Shown one piece after another: positions 23,464 to 31,892 of a stretch of 64,000 nucleotides of DNA. How positions within the stretch are numbered: the first letter of the stretch is position 1; every line of letters begins with the position of its first letter. The stretch is from UBA2329 sp964577215. Its GTDB lineage: Bacteria > Bacteroidota > Bacteroidia > Chitinophagales > Saprospiraceae. Made by a program: the position numbers and the translations under genes. Location of the stretch: contig CAZNYK010000005.1 in the NCBI GenBank assembly GCA_964577215.1, forward strand, positions 1 through 64,000. Direction: 5' to 3'. The notes beneath the pieces were generated by a model. The model was not told where the DNA came from, did no database searches, and was given only the letters and a program-made list of their open reading frames with translations.

Positions 23464-26400
23464 CTACACCCGCTCCACCTGTATCCATACCATCACCTCC
23501 CCCGGCATCTCCACCTCTTCGCCGTTGCCCAGGTTGTCAGATAACTCCAGCGTATCGGCCAGGGTTTCGCCCATGATGTAGGCGCTGAATTGCTCCACCG
23601 CCGGGACGACCGATCCGTGGCGTTGCAGGGTGACGGCGATGCGGTCGGTCACGTTGAAATCGCGCTCTTTGCGTATGTTCTGTATGCGGTTCACCAGATC
23701 CCTTGCAATGCCTTCGGCTTCCAGTTCGGGCGTGAGGGTCACGTCTAAAGCGACGCTGAGCGCCCCGTCGGATGCCACCATCCAACCGGGGATGTCTTCG
23801 GTGACGATCTCGAGGTCTTCCAATTGAAGCTCGAAGGCCTGCCCGTCCACGTGGAGCGTCATGCCTGCGTTGCGCTCGAAGGCGTTGATCTCGTCCTGGC
23901 TCAGGGCGGCAATGGCTTCGCCGCCGGCTTTCATGGCCTTGCCGAGTCGCTTGCCGAGGGTTTTGAAGTTGGGCTTTGCCTTCTTGGTGAGGAGGCCCGC
24001 CGTATCGGTCACGTATTCTATCTCTTTGACGTTGATCTCGGCGCGGATGAGGTCGCGCACGGCCTCCACCTGCTCCTGGAAAGAGGGATCGAGGATGGGC
24101 AGCAATATCTTGCGCAGGGGCTGGCGCACGCGTATTTTTTCGCGTTTGCGCAGGGAGAGGGCCAGCGAGCAGATGCGCTGTGCGTAATCCATGCGCTGCT
24201 CCAATTCCTTGTCTACCAAATGGGGGTGGGGCTGCACTAAGTCGCTGAGATGCACAGATTCGTGGCGCAGGGGCGTACCGGCGGCTTTGGCCTTGTCGCG
24301 GATGGGCGCGCTGAGGTTGCGGTACAGCCAGTCGGAGAAGAAAGGCGCTACCGGCGAGGCGAGTTGGGCCGTGACCATGAGGCACTCGAAGAGCGTCTGG
24401 TAAGCAGCGAGCTTGTCTTTGCCGTCAACTTCAGCGGCGGCTTTCCAGAAGCGGCGCCGGGAGAGGCGCACGTACCAGTTGCTGAGGTGTTCGTCCACGA
24501 ATTCCTCTATGGCGCGGCAGGCTTTGGTAGGCTCGTAGTCGTCCATGGCTTCGCGGTAGTCGGCTACCAGGTGATAGAGCCTGGAGATGATCCAGCGGTC
24601 CAATTCGGGGCGTTCGGCGTGGGGTAACACGTTGTGTTCGTCCATGGTGAATCCGTCTATGCCGGCGTAGAGGGCGAAGAAGTTGTAGGTATTGAAAAGC
24701 GTGCCGAAAAACTTGTTGCGGCTTTCTGTTATGCCGTCGGTGTTGAACTTGAGGTTCTCCCAGGGGTCGGTATTGGAGATCATGTACCAGCGGGTGGCGT
24801 CGGCCCCGAATTTCGCGATGGTCTCGAAAGGGTCCACCACATTGCCTTTCGACTTGGACATCTTCTCGCCTTTGGCATCCAGGATCAAGCCGGTGGACAG
24901 CACATTTTTGAAAGCTACACTGTCGAAAACCATCACGGCAATGGCATGCAAGGTGTAAAACCAGCCCCGCGTTTGGTCCACGCCCTCTGAAATAAAATCC
25001 GCCGGAAAAGCATGCTTGAACTTTTCCTGGTTGGCAAAAGGATAATGGAATTGGGCATAGGGCATAGAGCCACTGTCAAACCACACGTCTATCAAGTCGG
25101 TCTCCCGGTGCATAGGTTTTCCGTCGTCCGACACCAGTACGATCTCGTCTATGTAGGGCCGGTGCAAATCTTCAGGCACCGCCTGCTTCAGGCCGAGGGC
25201 GCGGTTGGCCTTTTCGATCTCGCGGGCCAGTTCCTCCACCGAGCCGATGCACTTTTCATGGGCGGCATCCTCCGTGCGCCATATCGGGAGGGGAATGCCC
25301 CAGTAGCGGGATCGGGAGAGGTTCCAGTCCTGCAGGTTTTCGAGCCACTTGCCGAAACGGCCCTCGCCGGTGGCGGCCGGTTTCCAGTTGATGGTTTTGT
25401 TCAGTTCGTGCATGCGCTCTTTGACAGCGGAGGCTTTGATGAACCAACTGTCGAGCGGGTAGTAGAGCACGGGTTTGTCGGTGCGCCAGCAGTGGGGGTA
25501 GTTGTGGACGTATTTTTGCACGTTGAAAGCCTTACCGGATTGTTTCAAATGCACTGCTATATCAATGTCCACGTTTTCCCAACTGGGGTCGTCGGGGTAG
25601 TTTTTCACGTAGCGGCCGGAGAACTCGCCCACGGTATCTTTGAACTTGCCTTGCTTGTCCACCAAAGTGAGCGCGCCTATGCCGTTGGCTTTGGCCACGC
25701 GCATGTCATCGGCGCCGAAGCTGGGGGCGGTATGCACCACGCCGGTGCCGTCTTCGGTGGTCACGAAGTCGCCCACCAATACGCGGTAGGCATCGGTACC
25801 GTAGCCGTTGGCGCCGAGCAGCGGCTCTATGGGGTTGCCGAAATCGAGCAGCGGCTCGTAGCGGATGCTTTCCAATTGATCGGCGTAGATGGGGGCAGAT
25901 TGCTCCAATATTTCCGGCTGGTTTTTACCTCCAAACCACTTGCCCACCAATTCCTGGGCCAGCACGGCGCTCACCGGTTGGTTGGTGTAGGTGTTCACGG
26001 TTTTTACCTTCACATAGGCAATGTGTTTGCCAATGGTGAGGGCCGTATTGGAAGGCAGCGTCCAGGGAGTGGTGGTCCAGGCTAAGATGCGCACATCTTC
26101 TTCCGGGGAGTCGAAAAGGAAGGCAGACTTGTCGTCCTTCTTCACTTTGAACAGAGCCACTACCGTAGTGTCCGTCACCTCCTTATATGCGCCGGGCATA
26201 TTGAGTTCGTGCGAGCTTAGCCCCGTTCCTGCCCCCGGCGAATAGGGCTGTATGGTGTAGCCTTTGTAGAGCAGGCCTTTGTCGTAGAGTTGACGCAGCA
26301 ACCACCACACGCTCTCGATGTAATAGTTTTCGAAAGTGATATAGGGGTGTTCCAGGTCCACCCAATAGCCTAATTTGCGGGTGATGTCGTCCCATTCATC

Positions 26401-26787
26401 CTTGAAACGCATCACGGTTTCGCGGCACTTGCGGTTGTATTCTTCCACTGAGATGCTTTTGCCGATGTCTTCCTTGGTGATGCCGAGTTCTTTCTCCACG
26501 TTGAGTTCAATGGGCAGGCCGTGCGTATCCCAGCCGCCCTTGCGCTCTACGCGCTTGCCGTTGAGGGTTTGGTAGCGGCAGAACAGGTCTTTGATGGTGC
26601 GCGCAATGACGTGGTGTATGCCGGGTTTGCCGTTGGCGGAGGGGGGGCCTTCATAAAATACGAAGCCGGGGGCGCCCTCGCGCTGGTCTATACTTTGCTG
26701 AAAAACTTTGTGCTCCTCCCAGAATTTGAGGATTTCCTTGTCTATTTCGGGAAGGTTGAGCGTTTTGTACGTTGGGTACATTGTCAT
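23464..26787 (-). CDS. ileS: isoleucyl-tRNA synthetase
   Basis: 1107 residues. The class I signatures are present: HIGH as GKPGIHH (56-59) after YEGPPSANG, and KMSKS at 642-646. The CP1 editing domain contains WTTTPWTLPSNTA and GTGVVHTAPSFGADD; the tail contains the anticodon-binding domain (RLYHLVADYREAMDDYEPTK) and the long C-terminal extension (DFNVTDRIAVTLQRHGS). The length and the extended C-terminus fit the eukaryote-like type 2 IleS usual in Bacteroidota, a group often less sensitive to mupirocin. It charges tRNA-Ile with isoleucine and hydrolyses valine mischarges. The start at 26787 gives the usual MYPTYKTLNL beginning. Confidence 0.97.
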   Translation of the reverse strand: MTMYPTYKTLNLPEIDKEILKFWEEHKVFQQSIDQREGAPGFVFYEGPPSANGKPGIHHVIARTIKDLFCRYQTLNGKRVERKGGWDTHGLPIELNVEKELGITKEDIGKSISVEEYNRKCRETVMRFKDEWDDITRKLGYWVDLEHPYITFENYYIESVWWLLRQLYDKGLLYKGYTIQPYSPGAGTGLSSHELNMPGAYKEVTDTTVVALFKVKKDDKSAFLFDSPEEDVRILAWTTTPWTLPSNTALTIGKHIAYVKVKTVNTYTNQPVSAVLAQELVGKWFGGKNQPEILEQSAPIYADQLESIRYEPLLDFGNPIEPLLGANGYGTDAYRVLVGDFVTTEDGTGVVHTAPSFGADDMRVAKANGIGALTLVDKQGKFKDTVGEFSGRYVKNYPDDPSWENVDIDIAVHLKQSGKAFNVQKYVHNYPHCWRTDKPVLYYPLDSWFIKASAVKERMHELNKTINWKPAATGEGRFGKWLENLQDWNLSRSRYWGIPLPIWRTEDAAHEKCIGSVEELAREIEKANRALGLKQAVPEDLHRPYIDEIVLVSDDGKPMHRETDLIDVWFDSGSMPYAQFHYPFANQEKFKHAFPADFISEGVDQTRGWFYTLHAIAVMVFDSVAFKNVLSTGLILDAKGEKMSKSKGNVVDPFETIAKFGADATRWYMISNTDPWENLKFNTDGITESRNKFFGTLFNTYNFFALYAGIDGFTMDEHNVLPHAERPELDRWIISRLYHLVADYREAMDDYEPTKACRAIEEFVDEHLSNWYVRLSRRRFWKAAAEVDGKDKLAAYQTLFECLMVTAQLASPVAPFFSDWLYRNLSAPIRDKAKAAGTPLRHESVHLSDLVQPHPHLVDKELEQRMDYAQRICSLALSLRKREKIRVRQPLRKILLPILDPSFQEQVEAVRDLIRAEINVKEIEYVTDTAGLLTKKAKPNFKTLGKRLGKAMKAGGEAIAALSQDEINAFERNAGMTLHVDGQAFELQLEDLEIVTEDIPGWMVASDGALSVALDVTLTPELEAEGIARDLVNRIQNIRKERDFNVTDRIAVTLQRHGSVVPAVEQFSAYIMGETLADTLELSDNLGNGEEVEMPGEVMVWIQVERV

Positions 26788-26887
26788 GTTTTTTTTGTCG
26801 GTTTTACCTGCCGTAGCCTTGGCGAAGGCAGGGTTGTCAGTTGTCAGGTTCCGGTTATTCGCCGCTATGCGCCTTTGGCCTTTTAGT

Positions 26888-27140
26888 GACGGCGACTAAA
26901 GTCGCCGGTGCATCACTATGCCCTATGCTCTTTGCCCCTGCTTNNNNNNNNNNNNNNNNNNNNNNNNNNNNNNNNNNNNNNNNNNNNNNNNNNNNNNNNN
27001 NNNNNNNNNNNNNNNNNNNNNNNNNNNNNNNNNNNNNNNNNNNACGGCGACTAAAGTCGCCGGTGCATCACTATGCCCTATGCTCTTTGCCCCTGCTTGG
27101 CCTTTTAGTCACGGCGACTAAAGTCGCCGGTACATCACTT
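26888..27140. repeat. imperfect tandem hairpin repeats around a gap
   Basis: CGGCGACT-AA-AGTCGCCG hairpins stand at 26890-26907, 27045-27062 and 27112-27129, each followed by a similar CATCACT...GCTCTTTGCCCC stretch, giving a period of about 67 bases. The first and second are within identical 55-mers flanking the gap and may be the same copy, so two or more real copies exist. Confidence 0.7.
26944..27043. other. assembly gap (100 N)
   Basis: Flanked on both sides by the same 55 bases (26889-26943 and 27044-27098), indicating unmerged contig ends in a repeat. Confidence 0.9.
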
Positions 27141-27181
27141 TGCTCTTTGCCCCCGTTTGGCGCGCAAAGATATAGAAAACA

Positions 27182-27218
27182 AAAAAGCTCCGGCAAGTGC
27201 AATCTGCCGGAGCTTTTT
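27182..27218. terminator. bidirectional intrinsic terminator
   Basis: AAAAAGCTCCGGCA (27182-27195) and TGCCGGAGCTTTTT (27205-27218) form a perfect 14-bp stem with a 9-base loop and T runs in either direction. It isolates the RNA gene at 27450-27642 from ileS. Confidence 0.85.
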
Positions 27219-27402
27219 CGATTTCTCAACGCATCAGCTCAGCGATTGCAGGGCAAGGCCGGAATAATTATGCTGATGCGAATGATCTGTTGCATGTGCG
27301 TATAACGGTTGAATGGAGCAAAGGTAAGGGAGTTGTTTGAAAAAAGCAACACGTAAAAAACAGTCGCAGGAAAATAGCTATAAAAAAGGTAAGCAAAAAA
27401 AT

Positions 27403-27437
27403 AAATGCCTTGCAAGCCAACGGGTTACAAGGCATTT
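27403..27437 (-). terminator. terminator of the tRNA-like RNA
   Basis: AAATGCCTTG (27403-27412) pairs with CAAGGCATTT (27428-27437). On the minus strand the stem is followed by TTATTTTTT, 13 bases beyond the RNA 3' end. Good evidence of a free-standing minus-strand transcript. Confidence 0.75.
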
Positions 27438-27449
27438 AAAAAAATGTTG

Positions 27450-27642
27450 CTGTGAGAGAAGGATTCGAACCTTCACGAGGAGGTTAGCAACAGCGCAAAT
27501 TGTGTAGAGAGAGCTACTCTCATCCGAATGGTGGTCAACCCCAGTCGGTGACGCCCGGGCGTCATCGGCGTTACGCTGTGTTTATCCCGTTATCCCCACC
27601 CCCGAGACAAGAGGGCATGGCTGCCAATTTCATCACCTCACA
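27450..27642 (-). ncRNA. tRNA-like RNA with a long internal insertion
   Basis: Read on the minus strand, the ends make a seven-pair acceptor stem (TGTGAGG with TCTCACA, one G.U) and discriminator G. The T arm is canonical: GAAGG TTCGAAT CCTTC (27474-27458). The 5' part has a leucine-type D arm, TGATGAAATTGGCAGCCAT, with a three-pair stem and the GG in the loop. Next come CCCTC-TTGTCTC-GGGGG, an anticodon-like hairpin whose central triplet would be GUC with an unusual pyrimidine at position 37, then about 120 bases instead of a short variable arm. This insertion contains the perfect palindrome TGACGCCCGGGCGTCA and a long-range helix of ACAGCGTAA with TTTGCGCTGT. It has a promoter at 27710-27742 and a terminator at 27403-27437. 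It is not tmRNA as I know it (no tag frame, too short) and is too short for a group I intron host. A decoding tRNA with an unusual intron or arm, or a tRNA-mimic regulatory RNA, remain possible. Confidence 0.5.
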
Positions 27643-27709
27643 TTGTAGGGTCGGTTTGGGCTTTTTTGTCTCGCCGGGCCGCCTTGGCCGCCTTGTCAAA
27701 CTGACGGTG

Positions 27710-27742
27710 CAAAGATAAAGGAAACCGCTTCTTTTGTGCAAA
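27710..27742 (-). promoter_or_regulatory. promoter of the tRNA-like RNA
   Basis: On the minus strand TTTG (27742-27739), a 21-base spacer and TATCTTTG (27717-27710) match the Bacteroidota promoter consensus. Transcription would start near 27703, about 60 bases before the acceptor stem. Confidence 0.65.
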
Positions 27743-27908
27743 TTTTTCATTAAAAAAATTAAAAATTTACAATATTGTTAAAATATTGGCAAAATATTTA
27801 ATCTATTTTCATTCTCACTTTCCTCCATAGCATCGCATTTTGCATATTTTCAATCGCCCCGGCACATCCGAAATCCGTATCTTCACCACCCAATACCACA
27901 CGCCGCTT

Positions 27909-29216
27909 ATGTTCGCCTGGACACTCGACCGCATTCGCGCCTTAGCGCCCGACCAAAACACCTGGGACCGCTCCCGGCGCATGGCGCACCCGCCCCTGTG
28001 GCGCTATCCCGCCGGCAATGAAACCACGGTGTGGGGCGAGTGCAAAGGTTCCGGCGGCTCCTGGTACCAAACGGCAGTTGACCTCTCCGGCCCCGCATTC
28101 CGCTGCTCATGCCCCGTAAAACGCCAGCCATGCAAGCACGCCTTGGCCCTGCTCCAACTCCTGCACAACTACCCCGATAGCTTTCGCGTCACCCGGGATG
28201 AACCCGGCTGGGTGACTCAATGGAAGGACACACGCAGCAAACGCCGGGCGGCTAAAGCCGAAAAAGAAGACTCCCCGGAAAAAGAAGCCCTGCGCCAAAA
28301 AAACAGGGATAAGCGCTTGGACGCCATGGCTGCCGGCTTGGATGAATTGGACGCCCGCCTGCGCGACATCCTCCGCCAGGGCTTGGCCGCCGCCGAGGCT
28401 CACCCACCCGCATTCTGGGAACAAATGGCCGCCCGCATGGTGGATGCCAAACTCGGCAGCATCGCCCGCAGGCTCAGGCTCCTCGCCTACCCCATCGCCG
28501 GTGAAGCGCGCTATGAACGCATTTTAGGAGAGATCAGCGAAATGTTTCTCCTGATCGAGGGTTTTCGCCGCATGGAACATTTGCCTGAAGGTATGCAATA
28601 CGACCTGCTGGCAAACGCGGGACTTGCGCAGCGCAAGGAAGACCTCGAAGACCGCCCCCCCGTGCATGACCAATGGTTGGTGTTGGGCGCCGAAATGGGT
28701 ACGGAAGAACAATTGCGCTACCGGCGCGTGTGGCTGGCCGGGCAGGAGAGCCGGCGCTTTGCCCTGCTGCTCGATTTTGTGTGGGGCGATGGCGATTTTG
28801 CAGACCACTGGCCTCCGGGAGCGGCGTTTTCGGGCGCACTCGCCTATTTCCCCTCGGCGTATCCACTGCGCGCCGTGGCGCGCGCCATGCAACCCGCCGA
28901 CCTGCCATTCCGGCTCTTCGAAGGCCATGCGACGCTCGGCATGGCCGCCCGTGCCTATGCCGAGGCGCTGTCGCGCAACCCCTGGTTGCCGCAAATGCCC
29001 GCATTGCTCGGGGCTGTCATTCCGGCTTACCTGGATTCTGATTTTTTCCTGGTTGACAAAGAAAGCAAGTGCTTCCCGATGCAAGTAGATGAAGAGACGG
29101 GCCTCCGGTTGCTAGCTATCGGCGGGGGGCATCCCCTGACTTTATTCGGAGAGTGGGGAGCAAACGGCGTCAAACCGCTGAGCGTATTGGCGCAAGGGAG
29201 CGTAACAGTTTTGTAA
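27909..29216 (+). CDS. SWIM zinc-finger protein
   Basis: 435 residues. The SWIM finger is FRCSCPVKRQPCKHALALLQ (CxC...CxH) within the first 90 residues, preceded by WGECKGSGGSWYQTAVDLSG, the usual lead-in. The remaining 300 residues are helical and unassigned (RLDAMAAGLDELDARLRDIL, then WLVLGAEMGTEEQLRYRRVW). In many genomes this protein is the first gene of a cassette with DUF5691, a MoxR-type AAA ATPase, DUF5682 and a VWA protein; none of these is next to it here. SWIM fingers bind nucleic acid or protein. I chose the ATG at 27909 (MFAWTLDRIRALAPD), where the family begins. Confidence 0.85.
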   Translation: MFAWTLDRIRALAPDQNTWDRSRRMAHPPLWRYPAGNETTVWGECKGSGGSWYQTAVDLSGPAFRCSCPVKRQPCKHALALLQLLHNYPDSFRVTRDEPGWVTQWKDTRSKRRAAKAEKEDSPEKEALRQKNRDKRLDAMAAGLDELDARLRDILRQGLAAAEAHPPAFWEQMAARMVDAKLGSIARRLRLLAYPIAGEARYERILGEISEMFLLIEGFRRMEHLPEGMQYDLLANAGLAQRKEDLEDRPPVHDQWLVLGAEMGTEEQLRYRRVWLAGQESRRFALLLDFVWGDGDFADHWPPGAAFSGALAYFPSAYPLRAVARAMQPADLPFRLFEGHATLGMAARAYAEALSRNPWLPQMPALLGAVIPAYLDSDFFLVDKESKCFPMQVDEETGLRLLAIGGGHPLTLFGEWGANGVKPLSVLAQGSVTVL

Positions 29217-29224
29217 AGCACAAT

Positions 29225-30010
29225 TTACCCATCCTGCGCTTCAGCCTTCTCCTCATTCGGCGCAGACAAGTCCAGGATCATGATCTTTTGCCATATCTTG
29301 GCCGACAAGCCCTGGGCGATGGACTCTACGTTGGTCACGGCGTCCAACACGTTGGGATGGTCGAGGTACTGCACATGCAGAGCGGCTAATTTGCCCACGA
29401 TGGAAAGCAGTTCCGAACAGTAGTCCAAGTAGCGGGTCAGTTCGTAAGGGGTAAGGGTGCGCACCGGCGAGGAGGCCGTACCGGTACCCGGGTTCAGCAC
29501 GAAAGCGGGGTCCTTGGTCAGTTGGTGCATATCTATTACGTGCGCGATACTGCGCAGCCGGTGCAGGGAACGCAAGGCCAGCGTTTTTTTGTAACGGCCC
29601 TCCAATGTGCCCAGAAAATACAAGGCCAGGGCTAAGAATATCATCTCATTGATACCCGACTCTATGCCTTGCAACATCTCTGACAAGCCGTTTTCTACCG
29701 TAGGCGAAAGTTCCAGCGTAAGCCACAACAGCCCCGCTGCCGCCGCGATCAGGATAATAATGCCGGCCACGACCAATGCGCGGATGGGCCATACCGGGCG
29801 GCGCAGCCTGCCCGTAAGCACCACTACAGAATGCCCGACGGTGTTGAGTTCCATCGCCACCTTGCTCAAGCCGGACCCGGGGAAGCGCTCCTCTATGCGA
29901 TGCAGGAGTTTTTCCATCGTGTGGAGCAGATTGCCGGGCCTGAGCTCTCCATACAAGAGGCTGCCCGACAACTCATCCCTTCCGTGCAGAAAATCCAGCA
30001 GTCGTTTCAT
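29225..30010 (-). CDS. membrane protein of unknown function
   Basis: 261 residues with two hydrophobic segments, at about 80-102 (LVVAGIIILIAAAAGLLWLT) and 125-140 (MIFLALALYFLGTLEGRYKK). The outer parts are helical (LLHTMEKLLHRIEERFPGSG; SLHRLRSIAHVIDMHQLTKD). No motif recognised. Related Bacteroidota proteins carry the same HVIDMHQLTKDP and YLDYCSELLS phrases as far as I recall, without known role. It is convergent with the SWIM gene (8 bases between stops) and follows the beta-helix lipoprotein gene by 12 bases, so it shares that transcript. Confidence 0.75.
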   Translation of the reverse strand: MKRLLDFLHGRDELSGSLLYGELRPGNLLHTMEKLLHRIEERFPGSGLSKVAMELNTVGHSVVVLTGRLRRPVWPIRALVVAGIIILIAAAAGLLWLTLELSPTVENGLSEMLQGIESGINEMIFLALALYFLGTLEGRYKKTLALRSLHRLRSIAHVIDMHQLTKDPAFVLNPGTGTASSPVRTLTPYELTRYLDYCSELLSIVGKLAALHVQYLDHPNVLDAVTNVESIAQGLSAKIWQKIMILDLSAPNEEKAEAQDG

Positions 30011-30022
30011 CTTGCATTGTCA

Positions 30023-31513
30023 TTACTCCCGTTCAAAACACCCTGCATCGGGATTGACAGGATCGCGCGGGCGGTCTTCCATGTCTATGGTTATACCCGG
30101 CAAGGGAACGGCCTTGCCGATGGCAATCGACAGGCTGTCTAAGTAATAGTCGCCCCGGTTGGGGTCCTTGAACACCCTCGAAACAGAGGCTCCGTTGGTG
30201 CAGGGGTTGCACATGGTACTCAAAAAATCGGCATAGCGGCCGCTCTGGCGCGTGAGCAATTCGTCCACGCGCACCACGCAATCGCGGAAATTCACGTTGA
30301 ACATGGCCTCGTTTTGCCTGCCGGTCACATCCACCATGTCTATCTGATCGCGGCGGGAGCCGTAAATAATGGAGTTGACGAAAGAGGCGTTCAGGCGGTA
30401 GTCTCTCCGGTTTTGACAAATGAGGGGATCGTCGTAGCACCAGAAATTGGTCATGCCCAACGTGCCGGCGTTCACCCCGTAGTTGGCTATGGTACAGTAG
30501 GTGAAGCTATAGTCGCCGCCGAAAAGCAATTGCACAGAGGTGGATCCGTTGCTATACACGAGACAATTCTCTGCCGTGATGCGGGAATGAAAGCCCACAA
30601 TGCCGTTGCCGGAAGTGTTGAAAACGCGGGAATTGCGCAAAGTAACTTCAGCGGCAGAATCCACCAGTATCCCGAAGCGGCTGTTGCGCACCGTAGTATA
30701 ATTGAACTCATTGCCCCGGCTGCCGCGGCCCAGGATGATGCCGTTCCATTGGCCTCGCGCATTGTCGAACGCCTCTTCCAGGCGGTCGCCTTGAATGATG
30801 ACAGGATTTTCGGCCGTACCCTGCACCTTTACCCTGCCGTTGGCCAAGGTATAGAGAATGCCGTCGTTGTAGATGCCGAAAAGGTCGTTTTGCGCTACGC
30901 CGCCATGTACATATACCCGCGCGCCGGCAGGGATGACGAGCGTGCATTCGTCAATAAAAACTGCGCCGTACAAGACATAGGGCTTGGGGTCGTCCCACAC
31001 GACCTGGCCGTTGTTGCAGGTGATGAGGCTGGCCACGCCCTTGTTGAAACGGCTGGGAAAGTAATTGGCGTTTTGGCCCCAGGCCTCCAATTGAACGCGC
31101 TGGGTATTGCCGTTGGTCTCAAATACCACGCCGTCTTCGATGACGAAAGGACTGACCGAAAGGGGCTGGTTGGGATCAACGGTTACCTCCACGAATATAT
31201 ATATACTGTCGTGGGAATAAATCTCCACATTTTGGTGCGCATTGCCGGGGTTGCCGTCCACGTTGAGCCGGAAGGAGTTGCCGGCTGCGCCTTCCAGGTT
31301 GATGCTCGAAATGCGTATGGGCCTGTCGTGCCGGTTGTACACCCTGAAAAAGAGGGTGGAGGAGCCGAGCGCCGTAAATACGGTGTCAAACCGCAGGGTG
31401 TCTACTGAAAACTCCAATTGAGCGTCCTTGCTCGTGATAAAATTCTCCTCCTTGTCGCAGGCGGCGAGCATCACAATGGAAAGGATAAGACTCCAGATCA
31501 AAAAGCGCAACAT
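30023..31513 (-). CDS. lipoprotein with right-handed beta-helix
   Basis: 496 residues. Residues 1-18 are a lipoprotein signal (SLILSIVMLAAC) with Cys18 lipidated. An N-terminal beta-sandwich (LEFSVDTLRFDTVFTALGSS) carries the Bacteroidota pattern seen in DUF1573-like and choice-of-anchor domains. A parallel beta-helix follows with repeated G-I-x-V/F rungs (YTTVRNSRFGILVDSAAEVT, NSRVFNTSGNGIVGFHSRIT, ENCLVYSNGSTSVQLLFGGD). Probably an outer-membrane-anchored surface protein that binds or cleaves polysaccharide; catalytic residues are not evident. The start at 31513 was chosen from the signal peptide, discarding 40 upstream codons. Confidence 0.82.
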   Translation of the reverse strand: MLRFLIWSLILSIVMLAACDKEENFITSKDAQLEFSVDTLRFDTVFTALGSSTLFFRVYNRHDRPIRISSINLEGAAGNSFRLNVDGNPGNAHQNVEIYSHDSIYIFVEVTVDPNQPLSVSPFVIEDGVVFETNGNTQRVQLEAWGQNANYFPSRFNKGVASLITCNNGQVVWDDPKPYVLYGAVFIDECTLVIPAGARVYVHGGVAQNDLFGIYNDGILYTLANGRVKVQGTAENPVIIQGDRLEEAFDNARGQWNGIILGRGSRGNEFNYTTVRNSRFGILVDSAAEVTLRNSRVFNTSGNGIVGFHSRITAENCLVYSNGSTSVQLLFGGDYSFTYCTIANYGVNAGTLGMTNFWCYDDPLICQNRRDYRLNASFVNSIIYGSRRDQIDMVDVTGRQNEAMFNVNFRDCVVRVDELLTRQSGRYADFLSTMCNPCTNGASVSRVFKDPNRGDYYLDSLSIAIGKAVPLPGITIDMEDRPRDPVNPDAGCFERE

Positions 31514-31892
31514 AGGCCGGAAATGATTTCGGGCGAAGGTAGGCAAGATTTTCCGATCCCGCCACAAGTTTAAGCCGGTAGCCTTTAGTATGGCGCCCGG
31601 GAGGCATATGGTTCGCCAAATAGACCCCAACAAATATTTTCGCCTTATTGCACCAAATAAATCATTGAAAATGCGCTACCTTTGCGCTGTGATTTCGTTG
31701 TAGGTGCATCGGAAAAAAAAGCCTGGCACGCATGAATTTTTTCCGGCAGCGAAAACGTTATTAAAGAGGGCCATCACAAGTATGGAAAGCCCATGAATGA
31801 CCGTAATATTTTTTTTGCCTCTGTCAACAATCCATGTCAACCGCCCTTTCCGTTTTTAACCGTACTTGTTTCCCTGCACACAATTGACCTGA
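31514..31892. other. divergent intergenic region with plus-strand promoter
   Basis: Separates the lipoprotein gene from the glycosyltransferase gene. It contains TACCTTTG at 31677-31684 (plus strand), a good minus-7 box, then about 200 bases of untranslated leader without an obvious hairpin or small gene. Confidence 0.5.
31677..31684 (+). promoter_or_regulatory. minus-7 box TACCTTTG
   Basis: TAnnTTTG match upstream of the two glycosyltransferase genes. No TTG at 19-21 bases, so strength is uncertain. Confidence 0.45.

Noticed and set aside
25012..26085. 357-codon plus-strand frame opposite ileS
   Set aside because: Antisense shadow of a well-conserved synthetase.
27450..27522. ordinary 73-nt tRNA ending at the T arm
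   Set aside because: A 5' end 73 bases upstream gives no matching acceptor stem and no D loop; only the distal TGTGAGG pairs correctly.
27450..27642. tmRNA (ssrA)
   Set aside because: About half the usual length, lacks a tag reading frame ending in ALAA and the conserved 5' and 3' tmRNA ends.
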